DNA from: Sympetrum striolatum
Lineage: Eukaryota > Arthropoda > Insecta > Odonata > Libellulidae
Reading direction: 5' to 3'
Assembly: GCA_947579665.1 (NCBI GenBank)
Contig: OX388347.1
Coordinates: 37,270,943-37,334,942 of the forward strand
DNA: 64,000 bases
Both the position numbers and the translations under genes were made by a program. Position 1 is the first letter of the stretch; every line of letters begins with the position of its first letter. Below are positions 12,038-22,700 of this stretch, one piece after another. Under the pieces are notes generated by a model that had not been told where the DNA came from, did no database searches, and saw nothing but the letters and a program-made list of their open reading frames with translations.

Positions 12038-14697
12038 CAGGGGTTCCCAACCCCGTGCCCGCGAGCACCATGGCGCCCGCGGAACGATACTTATGTGCCC
12101 GCCATTATTCGGCCGAGACAGAATTTATTTATTAACATTTATGAAAAATGGGAATTGTTTTTATTTATTTGTTAGAGTTTAAATTTTTTTGAGTGCCTAG
12201 GTTTATTAAATACGTTCGCATGTTTGCGATATTGTATGCATGAGTGGTTCCTTTGCTGACAGTACTTGTCGCCATTTGTCTATGGACGACTGCACTCCTC
12301 ACGCCAGCCTGGAACCGCGTTGTTGTCATTGCGATTGCTGCCCGATCGGTTCGTGACAGTAGCTAGGAGACATCTTCGTCTGACGAAACACGAATTAGGA
12401 GTTTTGATATTCATTCTGAAAAATTTTAACGGGCTAAAAGCGAGGTGCGTAATCCATTATATTAATAAGCGATAATCTATTATGATTGTGGGGATAGTTA
12501 TAGTCCTTGTTATAATATAATATAATTTATGTATATAATGTAGAACAGACGTGCGCTATAATATTGATATTATATTGTAGTTCAATTACTATTTATTTTT
12601 TTAGACCGAAAATGAGTGAACCGAGTAAAAGACAACGAACCTATAATTTTAACCCTGACTGGGAGGAATCATATTGTTTCGTTAATTTGAAAAATAAATG
12701 TGTTTGTTTGTTGCGTGGTAGTAGTATTGCAGTGCCGAAAAAACATAATGTTGAACGTCACTTTCAGACAATTCACGCCACTTTTTATGTGAATTATCCA
12801 CTTAAATCTGAAGTAGGAAAGAATCAAGTCTAACAGCACAACAGACTGTTTTCACTAGACATGTGGAAAATTCTAAAAAGGCCACCATTGCTTCTTTCAA
12901 AATTTCTCATATGCTCGTAAAAAAGAAGAAACCTTTCATTGATGGTGAATTGTTTAAAGAACTATTTTTGATTGGTGCCGATTTTTTGTTTGATGGATTT
13001 TCTAACAAACGTGATATTATCTCTGCTGTACAAAACTTACAGTTGTCAAATAACACCGTCACAAGAAGAATACATGCAATTTAAACAGACATACAAACTC
13101 AGTTAAAGACTGGCTTGGAAATATGTGACTGGTTCTCGTTACAATTTGACGAGTCGACAGATATATCAGACACCGCACAGTTAGCAGTTATGGTGAGAAT
13201 GGTATTAACTAACTTCACAGTAAAAGAGGATATGTTGCATATATTACCTATGAAAGGACAGAAAAGGGGTGAGGATATTTATAATATATTCAGAACATAC
13301 GCCAAGTCAATAAATATGCCTTTGCACAAGCTGTCTGCGATAACCACCGATGGGGCACCAGCAATGGTAGGCAAAAACAAAGGATTTATTGCCCTCTGCA
13401 AGAAGGATGAATCATTTTCAAAATGTATGTCCTACTACTGTATTATCCACCAGGAAGCTGTGTTGTAAAATATTGCCATTTGAACACGTTATGAAAATAG
13501 TTACAAAAATAATCAATTCTATTCGAGCAGCTCCTTTGCAACACCGTCTTTTCAAGGCCCTGTTAGAAGGTACTGAAGATAAAGAACATGATCTTATTCT
13601 GCATACTGAAGTACGTTGGCTCAGTAAAGGAAAGGTTATTACGAGATTTATGAGTTTGATTGAAGAATTAAAACTTTTTTTAACGATAAAAATGAAAATT
13701 ATGATGAACTAGCTGATTGATTTGGGATTTCTCACAGAAATCATGGAAAAATTGAATTCTTTAAATTTGGAGTTGCAGAAGAAAGACAAAAACACAGCTG
13801 AAATGATAAGCTCTGTAAATTCATTTAAAGCGAAATTGGATTTGTTGATATCACATCTGCAGATCAATTCTCTCGTGCATTTTCCACTTATGAAGAAAAT
13901 GCTAGGTAACAATGAATTAAACGGGTCATTATTTATTAAGCAACTTCAAGTGTTTAAAAAACAGTTTGAAGAGAGATTTTTGCAGTTTACACATATCGAG
14001 CCAATTGTTTCCTTCAGTATCAATCCTTTTACTTGCCAAATAAATGTAATGGAAATGGCCGCATGTATTGCAGACTTTGTTCAAGGTAAGACAGAAGAAC
14101 TAGAGTTAGAAATTTTGGACCTTAAGAATGATATCTTGCTAAAATTCTTAATATCAGAGGACTTTTGGAATACAGTGGACAGAGAAAAGTTTCCATTTTT
14201 GAAAAAAGCGGCATATAAAATTCAATCATTTTTCGGTTCGACATATTTATGCGAATCATCATTTTCAAACATGAACTTAATAAAATCAAGATATAGATCT
14301 CGACTCACCAATGAGCAACTTTATGATTGTTTGCTAACAGGGTTATCGTCATACTCTCCTAATTATGAGGTACTGGCCAATGATATGCAATGCCAAATAT
14401 CACATTGACATCGATATTATATTATTTTTATTAAATGTTTTCTTTGTATTTTTGGTTTTTGTTTACTTTGTTCACGTTTTGTAAATACATTTCTCTGAGT
14501 GTGTGCAATTTGAATAATAATTTTACTATTTTGAAACATTTTTGTTTATTATTTATTTATAAATTATGAATATAAGAAAATAAATTATGGGAATGAGAAG
14601 TTATGGAAGGAGTTTGTTGATTAAAAATAGGTGGTGCCCGTCTCCTTACCGATATTTTAGAATGTGCTCTAGAGTACAAAAAGGTTGGGAACCCCTG
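12038..14697 (+). mobile_element. complete-length hAT transposon (Charlie-like ends)
   Basis: The ends are CAGGGGTTCCCAACC (12038-12052) and its exact inverse (14683-14697), flanked by identical 8-bp duplications, the hallmark of hAT insertion. The 2660-bp interior holds a ZBED/GTF2IRD2-type transposase on the plus strand. The interior contains many more CpGs than the block it sits in, so it inserted later. About 570 bp of leader and 290 bp of trailer flank the coding region. Confidence 0.96.
12612..14408 (+). pseudogene. hAT transposase (ZBED5/GTF2IRD2-like), frameshifted
   Basis: The start is ATG 12612 (MSEPSKRQRTYNF). A BED-type zinc finger follows (CVCLLRGSSIAV ... HNVERHFQTIH), in which the expected second Cys of the CxxC pair reads Arg (CGT). 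A 1-base-type shift at about 12812-12828 moves the frame to SLTAQQTVFTRHVENSKKA; TAA at 13082 interrupts it. The RNase H-like core then shows FDESTD and ITTDGAPAMVG (catalytic Asp residues) and CIIHQEA. A second shift at about 13455-13465 leads to FEHVMKIVTKIIN and LHTEVRWLSKGK, with a TAG at 13710. The C-terminal dimerisation region is intact (FFGSTYLCESSFSNMNLIKS, with the likely catalytic Glu in CES) through TGA 14406-14408. At least two frameshifts and two stops make it inactive. Confidence 0.93.
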
Positions 14698-14705
14698 ATC
14701 TAAGG
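14698..14705. repeat. right 8-bp target-site duplication of the hAT element
   Basis: ATCTAAGG, identical to 12030-12037. Confidence 0.95.
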
Positions 14706-15562
14706 TATGAATAAAAATTTTATGAAATTTGATAAATAGATTTTGCTATTATCAATTAAGGATTGATCTGCAGATAGTGTTTACTGCTGTAAAAACTGCT
14801 ATCAAATTTATAAAACTTGCACATATTCCTTTTATACAAAATATTCAATGTTCAATCCAAAATCATAGTATTTGAAAACTTAGATCTCTCAAGCAAAATC
14901 TTATTGATGTTAGTGACATGCATTTAAAGATACCGTACTGAAGGATATTTTTTCTTATTGATATAAGTACTGCTTATAAATTTCTTTTTTATCACCAATA
15001 ATAAAAATCATAGCATATAATGACAAAAACAATTATCTGAGCAAATACTGCTGTTTGATTTCTATACAAATACATTCAAGAATAATTTACTAGGCTTAAA
15101 AAAATATTGATTAGTAATGAAAAAGAATAGCAATCTCATATTCATTATTAGGTTATCATCAGTCAATTTCTGTTGCTTAAGTCTGTACTTAATGTGATAT
15201 CAGGAGACAGAAGACAAGTTTTCTTAAATTTTCAATAGAAGAACCCTCCAAAGTATGTGTTCACAATAGCTTACCATATGAGTTTACCGGGTGTGACTAT
15301 AGAGAAGAGAGTCAGAGTGGACTTAGGAATGATGTAGGTAAGGTGTAACAGCAAATGTGAGCAAAGGTAACAGTTGTTTTGTAAGAGAATGAGGTAAAAA
15401 TGAAGTGCACAGATAAAGTGCATAAAGGAAGTTCAGAGTGAGTAGAATCAAATTATCATGAATGGAAAGATCCAGAGTTATTTGATTAGAATAAAAGGTG
15501 TTATGAGGGAGACAGTCTTGTTAGTATGCAAGCTGCTTGAGTATTAAAAGTAAAAGAATATA
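14706..15562. other. CpG-poor block, right part, before the dead LINE
   Basis: AT-rich with few CpGs and no open frame of note. From about 15240 it may already be the upstream part of the LINE below, whose endonuclease end is no longer readable. Confidence 0.4.
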
Positions 15563-16335
15563 TGGCGTAATGAAACTCTAAAACAAGCTGCAGATGAGAA
15601 TGAATAATACAATATTTATGTGAAGAATGAGGATGAGAGGTCTAGAATCAAGACAACAAGAGGAATATTACAAGGAAAATACTGTTGTGATCAATGAAGA
15701 TCTAATGAGGATAGAACAGGCTTGGAAGATACACTATGATTCCGATTATAACAGGAAGTTACTCTAGATGTAGATGGTAAAGTTGATATGATGTGGTATG
15801 GTGGTGAAGTGAGAGAATATTGAAAATACTTTTTTGTGGTTATAGCACAAGTAGATGTGTTGGAAAATATGCTATTGTATGAAAGCATAACTACAGTGAA
15901 GATGGAGTCATAGTATATAAGATTATAGATTATGTAAAGATATCAATAAAATGAAATTGGGTTGCAGGGGTAGATGAAATTTAAGGTAAAATGATAATGC
16001 AATGGTTCCAGAAAATGTATTTATTGCTTGTGTGATTAATGTGATATGTGCCTAAAAAGTTAGTTATCCAAAACGATTTAGAAAATGTTATCATTGACCT
16101 ATTACTTAAAGAGAGGGAAGAAAGGTATTATCTAAAAATTATTGAGCTTGCTAATATTTTATGCTGGTGATGCAATATTAATAGGATAATTGTTGTATCA
16201 GTGGTAAATGCTGTGATATGGTACGGCTGAGGTTGATGAAGAATAGTTTAGAGGGTAAGTGCTGTAAATAAAATCAACCGACTGATGAGTGACTTTGTGG
16301 TATTCTATGATGAAGAAATAAATAAATAAGAAAAA
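15563..16335 (+). pseudogene. decayed non-LTR retrotransposon (LINE) reverse transcriptase
   Basis: At 15563 a frame reads WRNETLKQAADENE, then YNIYVKNEDERSRI. This matches the linker before the reverse transcriptase domain of LINE endonuclease/RT proteins, where WWNEELK ... RKKNELYKKY is usual. From 15964 another frame reads AGVDEI, a stop, GKMIMQW, then later VPKKL and LLLKEREERYYLKIIE, fitting RT motif 1-2 (GVDGI ... VPxxW ... YKGKGD ... NYRGIS). Many stops and shifts are present. The locus ends in GAAATAAATAAATAAG near 16316-16335, a LINE-like 3' tail. It is long dead. Confidence 0.7.
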
Positions 16336-16346
16336 TTGTTTTCACT

Positions 16347-16377
16347 GGGAAACTAGTTAGTTATCAACTAGTTTCCC
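16347..16377. repeat. 12-bp perfect hairpin beside the LINE tail
   Basis: The arms GGGAAACTAGTT (16347-16358) and AACTAGTTTCCC (16366-16377) enclose 7 bases. The role is unknown. Confidence 0.75.
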
Positions 16378-17849
16378 CATGAAAAGTAGTTTTCCCTTTC
16401 TTTTGTTTTTTCCTTATATAAGTCCTGTAGAAAAAAAAGGGTTTCTATCATTCTATCAAGTAACTACTTGATCATACTTAATCATTGTAACCTCAGCGTA
16501 AATTAAACATTGAAGTGAAGGAAACCACAAATACTTGAAAGAATATTTTCTTAAACTTGAGAAATAGATGGTGAGACAGAATGAACCCATATAGACAAGT
16601 GGTTTGTGGCTGGTGATTAAATTTGAGGGTTTAATGAAAAAGATCAAAATGAAAGGTGTTTGAAATGGCTGTATGTGAAAGTGAACCTTCAGCAGCTTTT
16701 CTTTTTGTGACAGCAATGGTTAGCTGAATCAAATGAAGTATAATAGCTAATAGAATGCAGCTGAAATGGATAACATGAGGATATTATATTTAGATACAAC
16801 AATGAAATTAGTTACCTTTTGTGCAATATAATAATAATATAATATTGAACGGTCTGAATATAGGAATCACCGAAATTTTAAAATACCTTATAAAGAAGAA
16901 AATAGCTAATAACAGATTATAAAAACCGACATTCAAAGTATTTCTCCATCTAAACTAAGTACCAATTTTTTATTGCTCGCATATCCGTCGCAAAATGTGG
17001 CACTTTGAATAACATTTTGTAAATATTCTCAGTTACAAATAGTCGTTAAATCAAGAACCATTAGTTTGTATCAATAAAAACGATCCTATTTACCTCTGTA
17101 AAAATATTCTCCCTTTGTACCGGATGGAAATTGGTATCAATTATCAATTGAAACGAAATGAGCATTAAAAACCTTTATTTCACCAATAGGGGTCGATAAA
17201 ACATTTGACTGGCTCGCAAAATCCATGTTCATCGCGTCCATTGCGTCTATCACTGCTATGTTAGATCGGATAAAAATTGACGCATTTGAAAGATTAATTT
17301 GTAGTAGGATAAACAATAAGAGACAGAAAAGAACATATCAACGTAAATCTACGAATATTAAAGTTTTATAGATATAAAGGTGAACCATGTGGCGGCGAAA
17401 TGATAGATATAAAATTGTACAGATTTGTTAAAAAATAATTTTTAATAATGAAGTATTTAATGTGATAATAAATTACGTGCATTAAGATGATAATGATTGA
17501 ATATTTAAGTCAAATTTTAAGAAAACACCGTAATGAATCATACGTAGTAATAATTAATTGTTTACCTTCATTGCAGGCGATAGGCTCTATCAAACGTTTA
17601 TATAGTTTAAAATCGTACCTCTAACCAACAATCTAAATTCGAGTTTGAAATATACCTATATACAATACAACAACAATATCTATTATATATAGATGCTTCT
17701 CCGGATTCATTCATATATATACCTATATAGATAGATAGGATACAAATTCACAGCCTAAACTACAAGCGTCATTGATCTGAAATTTTTATGACATATTGGC
17801 CATAACGTGAAACCCCCAGGAAAAAAGAGACTTTGATCCTCAGTGTCAT
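16378..17849. other. no gene recognised
   Basis: AT-rich. The open minus-strand frame 16456-16716 looks random. The CpG-poor texture ends at about 16.9 kb. Short TATATA/GATA runs occur near 17.65-17.75 kb. Confidence 0.5.
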
Positions 17850-18720
17850 AGGTTCGATTCCAGAGGGCCCCAAAGTCCCGATTTTTCCCGTTTGAATGCA
17901 TTGCCGTGATTTTCGGGAATTAAAAAAAAATACTTTCTGGATAGGTAGAGAAGTAAAACTCAAGGTGCCTATATTTATGGTCTTGGACTTTCGAAAACAT
18001 CAATGACTTTTACAAAAGTTATCCTGGGTTCGATGCTAGGACGATGCAAAGATCTGCCCTTTAAAATACATGGGAGCCGTTTTTCATTATTTTTTTAGAT
18101 GCACTTATCGAAATGATAGGATGTTCGTGCTTGGCTGGAAGATGTATGGTACGAATAAGTTTTAGAAAAAAATTTTCATAAGACCGTACTGTTCCTGGGT
18201 TCGAAGCCAGAGCACAATAACGTTTCTCTCATAAGGAATATAAAGGAAAAGTAGGACGTCATTTGAGGCAGTTGTAACCAATATTTCTGCTTGAATTTGC
18301 ATACGCGGTTAGAGATGGTGTTTTTCTTTTGTGCTGCATAGAAAGTATTGCCTGAAAGACCCAGGTTCGATGCCGGGCAGTAAAAATATCACCCATATAT
18401 AATACTATGGGGTATCTTTTCATAATTTTTTTATGCATTTATCGATATGTAAGGGAGCTCTTGCTTAGATGGAAGATGTATATTAACACTTTGTTTAAGA
18501 AAAAAAATAGATAAGACCATGCTGTTCCTGGGTTCGATGCCAGAGCACATTATAATTTCTCAAATAAGGAGTGTATGTGAATAGTAGGACGTCGTTTGAG
18601 GTAGTTGCACCTAATAGTTTTGCTTGAATTTTCACACATAGTTTGATATAGTAATTTTCTATTTTGCTGCATAGTAAGTACACCAGGAAGACCGGGGTTC
18701 GCTGCCAGGTGATTAAATTG
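17850..18720. repeat. dimeric tandem array carrying tRNA T-arm-like motifs
   Basis: Six motifs of type GGTTCGANNCC occur with their TTC at 17853, 18029, 18200, 18366, 18533 and 18698, that is spacings of 176, 171, 166, 167 and 165 bases. Units starting at 18029 and 18366 align with each other (shared TTTTTTTA-GATGCA, TTATCGA, GGAAGATGTAT). Units at 18200 and 18533 align with each other (shared AGTAGGACGTC, TTTGAGG, TGCTGCATAG). The true repeat is therefore a ~335-bp dimer of two different half-units. Around several motifs a short stem forms, CTGG-GTTCGATG-CCAG, flanked by TGCT/AGCA. No complete tRNA cloverleaf is present. Confidence 0.8.
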
Positions 18721-19320
18721 CAGCGAATTCTACGAATATTTTGAATTTTTTTTTTCTTTTGATGTCCGTCCCGGTATATGATGCCGATATGAAATTAGTG
18801 TTGTCGATCTGCTTGCAGTATGCAAGCTACATTTTACTCGTACAATATACAATTACAATATTGAGTTAAGCTTGATATCAATGATGATTCGAAAGATCAA
18901 TTTCGTGATTTACCACATGAATGTAGCAAAGAAAACGTTTATGCAGTCCTGAAAATACGCGTGTTTCAACTTGCATCAGGCGTGATCAGGCGGACACGCG
19001 AATTTGCGCCTTAACGAATTTTACGAGTGAGTTTTAATCGAACCAAATGATATTGGAGGTCTTTCCTCGTTCCGAATAGAAAACTAATATTAAAAATTTG
19101 CAGACTTCATGACTTCTCATTAGAAAACCAAGTCAAGAGGCATCTCTAGTTCTAACGTATGTGTATTGGAAACTCATTCAATAGATTCAATTCATCGTAA
19201 TTTTATTAAGAAACAACCCGAATAATCGAAAATAACGAAGAGACGCGTGCTTATGTTAGAATTCAACGAGGGAAATACAAGTTTTGTACGAGAAAAATAA
19301 TGATAATAAAGGAGATATGA
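18721..19320. other. no gene recognised
   Basis: Mixed-composition DNA directly after the tandem array. The first ~80 bases may be a degenerate further unit. Confidence 0.45.
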
Positions 19321-19730
19321 TTAATCGGAGGTGAAATTTATAGGGCCGAAGAAGAGGACAAATATCTCATCCTCTCTTGCACCTCTTTCCTTATCTTTTT
19401 CCTCTTCATCCCCCTTCCATTTCTCTTTCGAGCCGCCATTACAAACTACCTGACCGTGGGAAAGAGCAAAGTAATCGGGTGACCTCTTGGGTTGAACCAG
19501 CCTCCCCTCCCTCCACCTCTCTTCCTCTCCTCCAACCTCTCCCACCCACTAAAGGATACTTTTCTTTACTCCCTACCTCTTCCTTCCTCTTCCATGTATT
19601 TGCTTCTTTCATTCCGCATATGAAAATTTTCATCTCTTCTGTACCAATGCTCCTTTTTCTATTACTTACAAAATCTTATGGAGTCTTGGAATCTTTCTTC
19701 CATCAACCTCTCTCATTGTCTTAATATCTT
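19321..19730. other. pyrimidine-rich low-complexity segment
   Basis: Plus-strand CT/CCT tracts keep frames open on both strands (19377-19724 plus; 19321-19545 and 19439-19633 minus). The predicted proteins are Ser/Pro/Leu-rich or Glu/Arg-rich, so I regard them as composition artefacts. Confidence 0.6.
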
Positions 19731-22700
19731 AAGGCATTTTCGGTTTGAGTGACGCACCATCTGAGACCAGTATGTCAGGTTATTCGATGTCTGCGGAATA
19801 CATTAAAAATATTTGCTGTTTTAATGAAAAGTGCTTCGGCTACTTAGATAATTTCGCTGCATTAAATATACCTCCTCGATTATTAATCCTAGGATCTAAT
19901 ATCGATGATTAAAATTATAAAATGATTAGCAAAATTCAATCGCGAGAAGAGAATTTTATGAATTGTGGAACGAGGGAAGGCTTACTAAATAACATCAATC
20001 AAACACTGCTTCAAATAAATTTCTGAGAAATATTGTAACGACATCAAGTGTCGCATCGAAGAATTGATAACAATTAAATAATAAGGTGTAGGTGTAGTTA
20101 TTAAAATCTTAATCCAGTGGTGTTTTCCGGTGGTTAAGGCTTGCCAGGCATACGTTCACCAATTTAATACATGCAGATATAAGTCAAATTGTGAATTAAC
20201 AAAGACTTTAAGGTAATTATTGAAATCAGATCAGGTATTCTTCAATAATATCTTTTGCAAATTATTGTGGTTTACTCATGGAAAACTAGTGATTACGTCA
20301 CTATACATATATATGCATTGTATACATTTGATACTATGTAGATTTAGATTATGTACCACTCGCAAGTTCATTTGTCCTATGAAGCATTTTCGATTATTTC
20401 CAATCAGTCAAACGCAGGCAATTTCCAAGTATAACGCAGGGCATGTTTTGAGTGAATTTGAGTGACTAAATTCCGTAATTTTATTTTTAGATCATGAATA
20501 TGAAAAGTAAATGTAGTCTTTGATTTGAACAAGCTTAAATGTAAATATTCCAGTAATTTCATTTGCATTCGTATAGTTTTTGCTCTAATATTTTTATATA
20601 CATTTTCATCACTAATTGTTTCTTTAAATAAAGCAAAATAACTATTGAAATATGTCTATTACGGAAAACGGTCGTAGTTTTCATTGGGAATATGTAAATT
20701 CTGGTTTATATACACTTTATGTAAGTATCCTTCTTCCTGGTTGGTTTTGAATATCTAATTTATACCTTTCATGAAAAGATGTGTTAATAGGACATTTATG
20801 TAAATATCTGATTTAGATATGATAAACTCCGGATTCGAAATAGTTCATGGAAAAATATAGAAAAAATTGCGCCATGTCTGAGTTATCTACATTACATTTA
20901 ACGCTGAAAGCTTGCTTACATTAAATTTACTTCCAGTTAAAATTTGAGCTGGTAATCCGCAGATAGTCTTACTCAAAGAATTATATGGTAGAAATGCGAT
21001 TGTGATGAAAGACATAAGAAATTACTCTTAAAGTGAATGGGGAATTTCTATTTTTCTTTGCGAAAATAAATAGGGTCGAACGCACAATTTTATGGACAAA
21101 AAATGTATAAATAACACATCTACTGATTTTTATTTTGAAACTAGCCTGATGGCGCGAGCTACGCTTTACGGTTAGGAGCAAGAGCAGCAGAAGGATTCCG
21201 TTTAAACGCGGCTGGAATTCCTTCCAAATCCAATTACGAAAGAACCCCCTGTAACTGAGTGCGAATTGTCAAGTCGAACTTGCGTCGAAAACTTCCACAA
21301 ATTGCACACCCAGATTTCCATGCATTTATTAGGGAGAACATCCTGGCGTCGAAACAAGGATCTCCATAGATGCGATACGCTTTGTTTATGGAATATTACG
21401 GTAATATACATTTACGTACTAGCGATAAGTTTCTATCTTGCTGGGTGAACCTTCAAATAGAATAATTAATATTGCTGCAATATATTTTATATGGAAAATA
21501 TTTGTACCGATCTGGCTTCAAACCCAGATTTATTTTCGGAGATTTCTTTGCAGTCTACGTTAGAAAATCCTCCTTTATCGCCTTCTCGTGGACGAATATT
21601 ATCCTTTGCACCGAATGTCTTTCTCCTCTTACTCATATTTCGAATCCGCGACCAGCTTTAAAACTCTTTCTGGTAGTATATTCATCATTCATACGCTATG
21701 CTTCTCAAGTATACCTCTCGTCTCCCCTTTGGTCATTCTATAACCTCTCATCTCTGCCTCTCGCCCTTTGATATAACCCCGCCATCAAAGTTCCTTATAG
21801 CTTTCCTAGGCCGTTGATCATTCTGCCTCCCCAGAGGCGCACTACAGAATGTTTTTCATTTACATTTCTCGGCGTTTTCACGGTCGTCCGGAGAAAAATA
21901 TTACGCCAAGCGCTTCTAAACGCGTCCAGTTAATTCTTTTTTTTCGGCTCGATGCTCGGAACGAGTAATGCGAGAACTACGTTTAAATTTATTATTCATT
22001 CGACGAAAAGATATTATCGATTTAGTATTAAAATGGGTAATTTCCAGGGGATCCTTCCGGAACAAGACGCCATCTCATGAATTTATGATGACGTATTGTA
22101 CATGGATAAAGACATGCGGAAAAGGACAGGGCGAGCACGAGCTCTTGACGCGGTGTGAAATAAGGGCGTCGAAATTTGGTGACGGATTAAATGAGACTAA
22201 TGGTTGTTTACATCCCGAAGATTATGGAACAATTACAGGCGGTAACATCTATGGAAATCACCTTTAACAAGGTTGACGAAAAGTGAGTAAAGGCGTTGTT
22301 TATGCATGTTATAAATGTAGTGTGTGAGAGAAATCAGATTTTTAAGATGACACATTTCTAGCTTTTGTGAGGAGCTACTTTCATTTGATTAAATAATAGC
22401 TAGGAATTAAACTTTTGTATCATGTCCCTAGTGAAGATCTGCAGGAAGATTTTATATCCATTTACCAAAAGAACACTTCAAGGACTGTCTATTAAGTACA
22501 AGGTTAAGTAAGTTTCTTTTACCGCTAATCGTGACGTATTTACATGATTGAACTAGAAAGGTACTTCTAACTCAAGCTCATTAATTTAACTCAGATATAA
22601 AATTATTCATACAAATCCGTATTGAAGAAATTCCAAATAAATTTAAGAATATTAAGAACTAGTTAGATAGAAATACACGTATCCGAGAAATGTTAAAATA

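Noticed and set aside
12266..12475. Separate 69-codon gene upstream of the hAT transposase
   Set aside because: It lies inside the element's leader, has no motif, and the transposase start at 12612 explains the coding region.
17850..18720. A cluster of tRNA genes
   Set aside because: Only T-arm-like hairpins are present. No D arm, anticodon arm or acceptor pairing could be found at the right distances.
19377..19724. 115-codon plus-strand frame
   Set aside because: CT-tract translation (Ser/Pro/Leu/Phe), mirrored by minus-strand frames.
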